Source of the DNA: Neoarius graeffei
Lineage: Eukaryota; Chordata; Actinopteri; Siluriformes; Ariidae
Direction of reading: 5' to 3'
Assembly: GCF_027579695.1 (NCBI RefSeq)
Contig: NC_083596.1
Span: 15,587,759 to 15,651,758, forward strand
Length of the DNA: 64,000 nt
Positions 46,001-48,964 of the stretch are shown in pieces. The notes below the pieces were generated by a model. It saw only the letters and a list, made by a program, of their open reading frames with translations. It made no database searches and was not told the DNA's origin. The position numbers were made by a program, and so were the translations under genes. Each line of letters begins with the position of its first letter. Position 1 is the first letter of the stretch.

Positions 46001-47743
46001 ACAAGAAACAGGAAATCAGGGATCAGGAAACCAAACAAGGAAATAAGGTTAGCAACACAGCTCAATACTTCGCAAAGTTTTGACAGTGTTTTGACAGTTT
46101 TTATATCGGCGTGCTGATTGCACCTTAATCCTGTGCAGGTGCAAGCCGTTTACGGCGCGCATGCGAAAGTCCACTTGGTACATGTGCGCTGTCCGGAGCA
46201 CGCCCGAGAGTCTATCTGATACACACGCCAAGGCGCGCAGGTGTGACACTCTTGCATGAAATTGGTACAAAAATTAATGTAGATATAAATATCTTAGGGC
46301 AGCACGGTGGTGTAGTGGTTAGCACTGTCGCCTCACAGCAAGAAGGTCCTGGGTTCGAGCCCCGGGGCCGGCGAGGGCCTTTCTGTACGGAGTTTGCATG
46401 TTCTCCCCGTGTCCGCGTGGGTTTCCTCCGGGTGCTCCGGTTTCCCCCACAGTCCAAAGACATGCAGGTTAGGTTAACTGGTGACTCTAAATTGACCGTA
46501 GGTGTGAATGTGAGTGTGAATGGTTGTCTGTGTCTATGTGTCAGCCCTGTGATGACCTGGCGACTTGTCCAGGGTGTACCCCGCCTTTCGCCCATAGTCA
46601 GCTGGGATAGGCTCCAGCTTGCCTGCGACCCTGTAGAAGGATAAAGCAGCTAGAGATAATGAGATGAGATGAGATAAATATCTTATGCCAAAGTATTATG
46701 GCATGTTACAAAAATTTAAAGAAAAAATCCGAGTCCTCATCTCCAATTTCCGAGTGCGAATGCAGTTAATGCACGAGTCCGAGTCCAAATCGAGTCACGA
46801 GTCTTTAAAATTAGGCCACGAGTCAGACTCGAGTACTACAAGACTGTACCATGCTTACTGTTTTCAGGTCTGTCGCACATCGACTCGCTGTTTACCGACT
46901 GAATGTGTTTACGAAACACACAGCGTGGATTTACAAAATTTTCGTAACACTTTTCTCAGCAACTACAAATCACAACTGCTTGATATTTGGTAGCGAGCTT
47001 CAGCTTGGGGTTCTGTACCGTGTATACCGTTTTCAGGTCCGTCGTACATCGACTTCCTGTTTACCGACTGAATGTATTTACGAAACACGCAGAGTGGATT
47101 TTGACGCTATTTCAAGAAGCAAAATGCGATTTCAGAATGAGTTTACCAGGATGCTGTTTGAAATCCCTGCTCTTTACTTACTTGTTTCAGGGTTAATTAT
47201 TTGTTGAAGTCAACGTTCATAATAAGCGTCCTATTCCTTCGATTGCTTGCATTCGGATATAAGCGACAGCAGGGGATACGTAAGTGAGCAGTAGCTCACT
47301 GTTGAGATTTAAAAAAAAAAATTTTTTTTTTTGGCTCTATTGCAATCATTCATCTACGTATTCTCCATTTTGTTCAGTGCAAGTGTTCCAGTAATGAAGG
47401 GACTGTCTGGATTCTTCTAGAAAAAATAAATTCTATTCTAATTTATATCACACTTTTAAGGTTTTCATTTGAGCCGTGCAGTTTTAACAAGATAAAATCA
47501 GTAAAAGTGTTTTTTTTTTTTTTTTTAAGAATTATGGTCTTTTCAGAACTGACCTTACAGGCTTTTTTCACACTCATATTCTTACTCTCTTAACTCTTTC
47601 TCTCTGATTATTTTAAACAGAAAATGGTGATTGGTCCTGGGGGGCAGCTGATCGCTCGAATAGCCCGGGAAGCAGGACTGGACCTCATGAATGCCTTCAT
47701 GTGTGAAGTGCGGCTGAAAATATCCGCCACTCTGAAGAACTGA
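11186..47743 (+). CDS. eral1: eral1, mitochondrial Era-like GTPase / 12S rRNA chaperone (whole gene, 11 coding exons)
   Basis: Coding exons: 11186-11282, 14787-14948, 17742-17869, 17960-18037, 18282-18328, 20962-21023, 21654-21766, 25505-25816, 30895-31044, 33354-33434, 47621-47743. All introns are GT-AG and phases agree, giving 1353 nt and 450 residues, close to the usual length for vertebrate ERAL1. Order: arginine-rich mitochondrial leader (about 1-40), G1 GAPNAGKS (112-119), G2 region VHTTR (137-141), G3 DTPG (159-162), G4 NKVD (228-231, split between exons 7 and 8), and a C-terminal KH domain with GPGG (415-418). ERAL1 binds the 3' end of mitochondrial 12S rRNA and is needed for small-subunit assembly in the matrix. 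The coding span is 36.6 kb because introns are packed with transposons; intron 10 alone is 14.2 kb. Confidence 0.95.
11451..11982. mobile_element. Tc1-type MITE, copy 1 (532 bp, intact)
   Basis: Non-autonomous element with terminal inverted repeats CACTACCGTYCAAAAGTTTG / CAAACTTTTGAACGGTAGTG. The left flank is TA and the right flank CA. No coding capacity. Two further copies lie at 23275-25166 and 31072-33183, both enlarged by later insertions. Confidence 0.88.
12137..12948. other. Unidentified insertion with four CGTTAYGGAYGTGAC motifs
   Basis: This 0.8-kb block interrupts the old Tc1 remnant and matches no family I recognise. The 15-mer CGTTAYGGAYGTGAC occurs at 12145-12159, 12326-12340, 12515-12529 and 12537-12551, all in the same orientation. 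There is no convincing open frame and no clear terminal inverted repeat. Confidence 0.5.
13278..13540 (+). mobile_element. tRNA-derived SINE, 5'-truncated
   Basis: Begins in the central block (TTTGCATGTTCTCCCCGTG) and ends ATAATGAGAT. The tRNA head is missing and one AGTGTGAATG unit is deleted. No clear target-site duplication is seen because the surrounding Tc1 remnant is degraded. Confidence 0.88.
14281..14644 (-). mobile_element. tRNA-derived SINE, full length
   Basis: Minus-strand copy inserted at the end of the old Tc1 remnant, with a 13-bp imperfect duplication TGCAAATC(G/A)TCAT at 14272-14284 and 14645-14657. Confidence 0.9.
14787..14948 (+). CDS. eral1: eral1 exon 2
   Basis: Acceptor TTCTTCAG, donor AAG|GTAATC, 162 nt, phase 1 to phase 1. 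Encodes residues about 33-86 including [15 protein letters not shown], the poorly conserved linker between leader and GTPase domain. Confidence 0.85.
15143..15480. mobile_element. Tc1-like terminal-repeat remnant
   Basis: TACAGTTGAGTGCAAAAGTT followed by TACATCCCCTTAAGACAG resembles the outer end of salmonid/cyprinid Tc1 elements of the Sleeping Beauty group. No second end or transposase is seen nearby, so this is a solo terminal fragment. The limit on the right is uncertain. Confidence 0.45.
15566..17660 (+). repeat. 2-kb CATC-based minisatellite with CCCATTACATAT spacers
   Basis: (CATC)n runs of variable length alternate with CCCATTACATAT and CTTACATATC spacers. A longer higher-order unit is visible where GGCTTTGTTGAACACTT / TAACAGACCCTTGCTCTGAA near 17115-17165 recurs near 17482-17545. 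Three parallel frames stay open for over 400 codons (Ile/His/Pro/Ser repeats) only because the repeat lacks stop codons; they are not genes. Confidence 0.92.
17742..17869 (+). CDS. eral1: eral1 exon 3 (G1 / P-loop)
   Basis: Encodes [18 protein letters not shown] and then [17 protein letters not shown]: beta-1 strand plus the Walker A P-loop GAPNAGKS that binds the phosphates of GTP. The acceptor follows a C-rich tract (CCCCCCCCAAACAAG); the donor is AAG|GTACAG. Confidence 0.97.
17960..18037 (+). CDS. eral1: eral1 exon 4 (G2 / switch I)
   Basis: Encodes [20 protein letters not shown] and EDNTQI. The KVHTTR segment is the Era-family switch I region with the Mg-binding Thr. Acceptor AAAACAG, donor ATT|GTAAGT; intron 3 is only 90 bp. 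Confidence 0.96.
18282..18328 (+). CDS. eral1: eral1 exon 5 (G3 / DxPG)
   Basis: 47-nt exon encoding [19 protein letters not shown] is the G3 motif. Acceptor AAATATCAG, donor AAAAG|GTACAT, ending in phase 2. Confidence 0.96.
18625..19101 (+). repeat. Interspersed repeat family A, left part
   Basis: Begins TTAGCTCATCTGGCCGACGG and contains two diverged ~175-bp sub-units (TTCACCGATTTTTATTCTTT, GGTAGGTCTGCCTGGGGTGC, TAATTGCAATTAATAACGAA). It is interrupted by the Tc1 copy and resumes at 20706. The same family lies in inverse orientation at 56640-57075. Confidence 0.75.
19102..20703 (-). mobile_element. Tc1/mariner-type transposon, copy 2 (nearly intact)
   Basis: 1602 bp flanked by TA on both sides (19100-19101 and 20704-20705). 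Arms of about 215 bp have the same outer and inner repeats as copy 1. Overall it is very similar to copy 1 at 5418-7014, implying recent spread. The host repeat family A continues on either side. Confidence 0.95.
19322..20395 (-). pseudogene. Tc1-like DD34E transposase with one premature stop
   Basis: The frame is continuous for 358 codons from 20395 to the TAA at 19322-19324 except for a single TGA at 19649-19651. The paired HTH region ([34 protein letters not shown]) is followed by a basic GRRS-like start, [10 protein letters not shown] (first D), [11 protein letters not shown] equivalent (second D) and SPDLSPVENIW equivalent (E). Copy 1 has CGA at the TGA position, so the lesion is a C-to-T change at a CpG. 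A second possible start is MGRRSPIPL, 18 codons in. Confidence 0.92.
20706..20840 (+). repeat. Interspersed repeat family A, right part
   Basis: Continues the repeat broken by the Tc1 insertion (TTTATTGAGCAAGGTGGCCC, CTTCTGGACTAGACGGGGCC). The inverted equivalents occur at 56645-56730. Confidence 0.7.
20962..21023 (+). CDS. eral1: eral1 exon 6
   Basis: 62-nt exon encoding [20 protein letters not shown] and L. Acceptor TTGTTTACAG, donor CTCG|GTAACG. The preceding intron contains a Tc1 element. Confidence 0.95.
21654..21766 (+). CDS. eral1: eral1 exon 7 (start of G4)
   Basis: Encodes [19 protein letters not shown] and [10 protein letters not shown]. The final Asn-Lys is the first half of the NKVD guanine-recognition motif, completed by the first two codons of the next exon. 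Acceptor ATGTGCAG, donor AAG|GTAACC. Confidence 0.97.
22082..22459 (+). mobile_element. tRNA-derived SINE, full length, perfect TSD
   Basis: Inserted in eral1 intron 7 with a 12-bp duplication ATGTTTTATGTT at 22070-22081 and 22460-22471. Confidence 0.92.
22475..23274 (+). repeat. Tandem ~165-bp repeat, family B
   Basis: Opens with CCCCCGCTGGCTGAAAAGCC and then repeats a ~165-bp unit (CACCTTCTGAAATCAACTCC, TTTTTGGAGGAATTTCACCA, TTTTACCAGAGTTACAGCCC) about four times, restarting with a new header at 23135. It resumes at 25167 after the MITE. Another block lies at 27480-28555. Confidence 0.82.
24008..24091. repeat. (TA)n microsatellite
   Basis: About 80 bases of mostly TA dinucleotides ending 11 bases before the THAP start codon. 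Confidence 0.95.
24101..24535 (+). pseudogene. THAP-type zinc finger protein fragment, first Cys lost
   Basis: Starts [17 protein letters not shown], then [33 protein letters not shown] and LLPSAVPT. This is the C2CH THAP fold with its invariant Trp, Pro and AVPT box. The first zinc ligand (position 5) is Ser (TCT) rather than Cys; the remaining ligands C10, C53 and H56 are present. A MITE interrupts the frame at the AVPT box, so residues after about 88 are MITE-derived. THAP domains bind DNA; this one is probably non-functional. Confidence 0.8.
24368..24509. mobile_element. Short palindromic MITE
   Basis: 142 bp with ~30-bp inverted ends, CAGTGTTGCCAGATTGGGAG and CTCCCAATCTGGCAACACTG. It lies in the THAP AVPT box. 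The target duplication cannot be fixed; TA or a longer arrangement are both possible. Confidence 0.75.
25167..25260 (+). repeat. Tandem repeat family B, right remainder
   Basis: Continues the interrupted unit (TATGTCGGGAATATGCATAT, CATTTTACCAGAGTTATGGC) and ends with the family's terminal TTGTGCTCTCAGAACACTCT, also seen at 28535. Confidence 0.75.
25505..25816 (+). CDS. eral1: eral1 exon 8 (end of G4 to G5)
   Basis: Longest exon, 104 codons. Opens with [20 protein letters not shown], has a low-complexity insert ([20 protein letters not shown]) typical of the variable ERAL1 loop, then [19 protein letters not shown], where the CAT triplet occupies the G5 (SAx) position. Acceptor CACATCCAG, donor AAG|GTAGAC. 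Confidence 0.96.
26991..27051 (+). pseudogene. Short coding-like exon (Crypton/QRICH1-like start?)
   Basis: ATGGCCGCCTGGTTTGCGTC encodes [20 protein letters not shown] up to a GT donor-like CCAG|GTTGTT. The start resembles N-termini of fish proteins related to Crypton recombinase-derived genes, recalled from memory only. The frame then stops. It may be the first exon of a transposon gene whose remainder is missing. Confidence 0.3.
27480..28555 (+). repeat. Tandem ~165-bp repeat, family B, second block
   Basis: Same header (CCCCCGCTGGCTG) and same internal units as at 22475-23274, about five units, with a second header at 28312 and the same terminal TTGTGCTCTCAGAGCACTCT. The two blocks are highly similar over long stretches. 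Confidence 0.82.
28801..29090 (-). mobile_element. LINE 3' untranslated fragment
   Basis: TTCACTTTATTCATCCCACA and TCGGGGAAATTCACATGTTA are the inverse of a very common fish LINE 3' end. The coding side continues at 30435-30620, after the palindrome. Confidence 0.6.
29091..30434. mobile_element. 1.34-kb near-perfect palindrome (foldback-type element)
   Basis: The two halves, about 650 bp each, are inverted copies of each other: GACTGGTACCAAAATTC at 29091 pairs with its complement ending at 30434, AAAATATGGGGGCATACAGG near 29676 with its complement near 29852, and GTTAGTGTATATGAGAG near 29712 with its complement near 29806. Only scattered mismatches are seen apart from about 40 divergent bases near the outer ends. 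The loop is about 25 bases around 29756-29780. TA flanks both sides (29089-29090, 30435-30436), and it splits a LINE, so it is an insertion. No coding frame. Confidence 0.9.
30435..30625 (-). pseudogene. LINE ORF C-terminal fragment
   Basis: On the minus strand this reads [20 protein letters not shown] and [20 protein letters not shown], the end of a reverse-transcriptase ORF of a widespread fish LINE. Together with 28801-29090 it forms one LINE 3' end interrupted by the palindrome. Confidence 0.6.
30745..30806. repeat. (TA)n microsatellite
   Basis: About 58 bases of TA dinucleotides preceded by CACACACA, 90 bases upstream of eral1 exon 9. Confidence 0.95.
30895..31044 (+). CDS. eral1: eral1 exon 9
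   Basis: Encodes [19 protein letters not shown], then the [17 protein letters not shown] helix that links the GTPase and KH domains in Era proteins. Acceptor TTTGACAG, donor CAG|GTACAG, phase 0 both sides. Confidence 0.96.
31501..32003. repeat. 503-bp palindrome with GC-rich core
   Basis: Left arm 31501-31650 (AACAACATAGTAGCTGGTAT ... CTATTTACACCGGATCC) pairs with right arm 31855-32003 (GGATCCGGTGTAAATAGCTG ... ACTACTATGTTGTT) with few mismatches. The core (31650-31850) consists of smaller nested palindromes such as CCGGAGCGCGCTCCGG and GCTTAATTTGAGGG repeats. Confidence 0.9.
32270..32629 (-). pseudogene. First exon of a fish transposon-associated protein (YqaJ/SWIM family?)
   Basis: Begins [20 protein letters not shown], a basic segment, then [60 protein letters not shown] and [11 protein letters not shown], then a clean GTAACA donor. 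The [15 protein letters not shown]...YKYFVSGWV pattern matches, from memory, a large fish family of transposon-linked proteins with SWIM zinc finger and YqaJ-type recombinase domains. Downstream exons are absent here. Confidence 0.55.
32719..33032 (-). mobile_element. Solo LTR of an LTR retrotransposon
   Basis: Read on the minus strand, 314 bp beginning TGTGGCAGCGGGGGCGTGGT and ending AAAAGTGTTACA, the TG...CA ends of an LTR. It contains a GCAATAAAACCCG polyadenylation signal. Flanks CAGAC (32714-32718) and TAGAC (33033-33037) are a 5-bp duplication with one mismatch. No internal coding region is present, so it arose by LTR-LTR recombination. It is inserted in the MITE. Confidence 0.75.
33354..33434 (+). 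CDS. eral1: eral1 exon 10 (start of KH domain)
   Basis: 27 codons, [20 protein letters not shown] and VKKESHM: the first strands of the type II KH fold. Acceptor GTTTTGCAG, donor ATG|GTGAGA. Confidence 0.94.
34220..34361 (+). repeat. Interspersed repeat, CCCCCCGCAAACAAAGTTTG family
   Basis: TATACCCCCCGCAAACAAAG, GTCTATCCGTCCGTCTGTC and TTGATGAATTTTGATGCAAC are typical of a widespread fish repeat related to families A and B. It continues at 35676-35723 after the inserted element. Confidence 0.55.
34439..34720 (+). pseudogene. Same transposon-associated first exon, truncated
   Basis: Encodes [20 protein letters not shown] to VVKNPSPYT, nearly identical to 32270-32629, then runs into the GC-rich tandem, losing the YKYFVSGW end and splice donor. 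It therefore cannot splice like copy 1. Confidence 0.65.
34725..35085. repeat. GC-rich tandem of palindromic units
   Basis: About nine units built from GGAGCAAGCCGGAGCGCGCT and GCTTAATTTGAGGG with CCTCGGCCGGAG links. Most units contain the self-complementary GGAGCGCGCTCC or variants. Related units form the core of the palindrome at 31650-31850. Confidence 0.88.
35728..36389. mobile_element. TTAA-flanked non-autonomous DNA element
   Basis: 662 bp with inverted ends AGGAGGACTGAAGTCATTTT and AAATTTGCCTTCAGTTCTCCT (outer 16 bases pair with one mismatch), flanked by TTAA at 35724-35727 and 36390-36393. A TTAA duplication fits piggyBac or Kolobok. Short frames inside ([14 protein letters not shown]) are not recognised. 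Confidence 0.75.
36396..36965 (-). mobile_element. Element with MADF-like exon and CGCAGA repeats
   Basis: Repeated TCGCAGA/TCTGCGA motifs at both sides (near 36435 and 36800-36915) suggest inverted ends. A minus-strand frame 36681-36598 starts [20 protein letters not shown] and SSSSHYK, the opening of a MADF DNA-binding domain, cut by a GTAACC donor-like site. MADF/Myb-like partners are typical of PIF/Harbinger elements. The rest of the gene is absent. Confidence 0.5.
37379..37657 (+). CDS. Unrecognised 92-codon ORF
   Basis: ATG in good context (ACCATGG) opens [20 protein letters not shown], then [40 protein letters not shown] and [15 protein letters not shown], ending TAA. Composition is protein-like, unlike neighbouring frames. 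Near the end, TAAAG|GTCAAT could be a donor, so it may be a first exon. It lies in the eral1 intron in a repeat-rich area; it could belong to a transposon. I do not recognise the family. Confidence 0.4.
   Translation: MADADSMDSELSPRLYVSIKCGKEKSFHCLTNQNVGDFVSQALKANNEKIKTIFGSQKEGGDVTSAMPNMPAWIKVFRRYNGFPSTGSAKGQ
37660..39165. other. No gene or repeat family recognised
   Basis: About 1.5 kb of moderately AT-rich sequence with a short (TAG)n tract near 37965 and C/G runs near 39060. Frames are short. It may be the body or 3' region of the element starting near 37300, but no ends are visible. Confidence 0.35.
39178..39600 (+). pseudogene. Transposon-like protein fragment (hAT/zinc-finger type?), broken
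   Basis: Starts [20 protein letters not shown] and [20 protein letters not shown], hits TAG at 39297, and continues in the same or a shifted frame with VQKDENGR and [11 protein letters not shown]-rich start plus CxxC..K resembles BED-like/hAT-derived proteins of fish. Stops and shifts show decay. An AATAAA follows at 39579. Confidence 0.45.
39946..40161. repeat. (TA)n/(TG)n microsatellite, 215 bp
   Basis: TATATA runs with interspersed TGTGTA. All long frames through this stretch (Tyr-Ile repeats) are artefacts. Confidence 0.97.
40549..41236. mobile_element. Rearranged Tc1 element: two inverted transposase pieces
   Basis: The left end has CAGTTGTGGCCAAAAGTTTT, a Tc1-type terminal repeat. 40740-41037 is antisense transposase (inverse of [29 protein letters not shown]), whereas 41040-41236 is sense transposase (SKGVGSL-equivalent, then [11 protein letters not shown]). 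GGAAAAAGCATTGTTCATC (41019) and GATGAACAATGCTTTTTCC (41205) are exact inverse copies, so the two pieces overlap in sequence. It is a folded, inactive derivative of a Tc1 family different from the copies at 5418 and 19102. Confidence 0.75.
41233..41547 (+). pseudogene. P2X7-intracellular-domain-like transposon protein fragment
   Basis: [20 protein letters not shown], then [20 protein letters not shown] and ERIGNTDW. The YLFEP...GNTDW pattern resembles the start of the P2X7 ballast-like domain in fish transposon-associated proteins, where NTDW is normally followed by a CxC zinc-binding segment. Here WFVDFYSK follows instead, so the cysteine region is missing or spliced differently. A hAT-like element lies just downstream. 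Confidence 0.45.
41609..42411. mobile_element. Non-autonomous hAT-like element with 8-10 bp duplication
   Basis: The ends are inverted AATCCCAATTC-type repeats rich in CCCCTT/AAGGGG (GGCCGAATCCCATTTCACCC left, AATTGGGATTGGGC right). CCAAATGTCA occurs on both sides (41599-41608 and 42412-42421). Internal GATTTCCCACAATGCCATG and GAAAGATGGCGGTTCC resemble internal hAT sequence. No transposase. Confidence 0.72.
43012..44256. mobile_element. 1.25-kb DNA element with internal CTATCGTCA/TGACGATAG array
   Basis: Inverted ends GGCAGATTCTACCGTAACTG and TTATGGTAGAATCTGCC, with a perfect 4-bp TTTA duplication (43008-43011, 44257-44260). Inside, CTATCGTCA or its complement TGACGATAG occurs exactly at 43260, 43290, 43473, 43644, 43660, 43818 and 43981, with near-matches at 43445, 43721, 44009 and 44043. 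Most are accompanied by CTGTCAG 8-20 bases away. No transposase frame. The superfamily is uncertain. Confidence 0.85.
44753..45131 (+). mobile_element. tRNA-derived SINE, full length, perfect TSD
   Basis: 12-bp duplication ATTTTCATTCCG at 44741-44752 and 45132-45143. In eral1 intron 10. Confidence 0.92.
45450..45613 (+). repeat. Interspersed tandem repeat, left part
   Basis: TTTTTCTCAGCAACCACAAA and GGTACCAAACTTCAGCTTGG recur as a ~190-bp unit that continues at 46855-47110 (TTTTCTCAGCAACTACAAAT, GGTAGCGAGCTTCAGCTTGG; GTTTACCGACTGAATGT twice). A hAT element splits it. Confidence 0.75.
45614..46846. mobile_element. hAT-like element with CGAGTC-rich ends
   Basis: CAGTGTTGTAGTCGAGTCAC at the left and GACTCGAGTACTACAAGACTG at the right are inverted ends followed by many CGAGTC/GACTCG motifs. 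The flanking 8-mers TTCCATGC (45606-45613) and TACCATGC (46847-46854) match at 7 of 8. No transposase frame. A SINE lies inside. Confidence 0.8.
46297..46673 (+). mobile_element. tRNA-derived SINE inside the hAT-like element
   Basis: Perfect 12-bp duplication ATAAATATCTTA at 46285-46296 and 46674-46685. Confidence 0.92.
46855..47200 (+). repeat. Interspersed tandem repeat, right part
   Basis: Two diverged ~180-bp units starting TTTTCAGGTCTGTCGCACAT and TTTTCAGGTCCGTCGTACAT, continuing the block at 45450-45613. Confidence 0.75.
47621..47743 (+). CDS. eral1: eral1 exon 11 (KH GxxG loop and stop)
   Basis: Encodes [20 protein letters not shown] and the final beta strand, ending TLKN-TGA. GPGG is the GxxG RNA-binding loop. 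Acceptor TTTTAAACAG. It lies 14.2 kb downstream of exon 10, yet the KH reading frame joins exactly. Confidence 0.95.
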   Translation, partial: KMVIGPGGQLIARIAREAGLDLMNAFMCEVRLKISATLKN

Positions 47744-48591
47744 AGTGGTTTGAGGTCTGATCTGTAAATTTCTGGTGGTGAATTTGTACCGAGATCTGCA
47801 AAACCCCAGAGTGGAGCCCAGACGTGAACAAAGGCAACTATTTGAGGCTTCGGTTTGTCTCGTGGACACCATGTGAACTGTCTTATCTGTCTCGAACAGT
47901 CACATTTGGGACAGAGCCTTCTTTCTGAACTCAAACTGCTGCTGCAGTGTCCTAAGACTTTTAGCCCCGAGTCTATTTATTATTAGTAAGGTCTTTATTC
48001 AGAATCTCGTTTTAGCAGTGGGATACATCATGAATAAATCAGCATTGTTCCAGAACGGCTGAAAATGTGTCCCAGACGGAATTGCTGATGAGGTTCAAAC
48101 AGAGTTGAGGCACTTTTTTTTTTTTTAACAGTGAAGTTTTGCCTCTAATGGTCTTGGTTCCTTATCCAAGCTGCCCAGACCTGCTTTTGACCCCAGATTC
48201 TCATTCATTCAGCTGGATCAGAGACCAGGCTGTCAACCATCGTGGTTGTTATTTTGTCCATGTTGTTGACTTGATTGTAACTGACGTTGTTTGGTCATGT
48301 CATAAAACTGTAATGGGGATGGTCGATATGGCAAAAATATCATTATATATCTAAATAATTGAGGACATCTTCAGTATGCATGTGTGTTTGGTGAAACTTT
48401 TGGGCTCTGCAGGTCACAAACAGAAAACAAATGTATGATTTTTGTCCCACAGTTTATTTTACATCTTGTGCTTTTGAAAAGTTAAAAAAAAAAAAAAAAT
48501 CTTTGTTTAAAAAAAAAAAAGGCAATGAAAAAACACATTACGGAAAATGCAGTTCTTTTCGATAAAGCCTTACTCCACTGCAGATAAATAT
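47744..48591 (+). other. eral1: eral1 3' untranslated region, proximal part
   Basis: Immediately after the stop. AATAAA occurs at 48033-48038, a candidate early polyadenylation signal. A second AATAAA, in the context TGTAAATAAAATATGG, is at 49671-49676, beyond a SINE insertion; which is used is not decidable from sequence. Confidence 0.45.
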
Positions 48592-48952
48592 CTCATCTCA
48601 TTATCTGTAGCCGCTTTATCCTGTTCTACAGGGTCGCAGGCAAGCTGGAGCCTATCCCAGCTGACTACGGGTGAAAGGTGGGGTACACCCTGGACAAGTC
48701 GCCAGGTCATCACAGGGCTGACACATAGACACAGACAACCATTCACACCTACGGTCAATTTAGAGTCACCAGTTAACCTAACCTGCATGTCTTTGGACTG
48801 TGGGGGAAACCGGAGCACCCGGAGGAAACCCACATGGACACGGGGAGAACATGCAAACTCCGCACAGAAAGGCCCTCGCCGGCCACGGGGCTCGAACCCA
48901 GGACCTTCTTGCTGTGAGGCGACAGCGCTAACCATTACACCACCGTGCCGCC
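48592..48952 (-). mobile_element. tRNA-derived SINE downstream of eral1
   Basis: Full-length minus copy (one AGTGTGAATG unit missing) with duplication GCAGATAAATAT at 48580-48591 and 48953-48964. If the distal polyadenylation site is used it lies inside the eral1 3' UTR. Confidence 0.92.
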
Positions 48953-48964
48953 GCAGATAAATAT

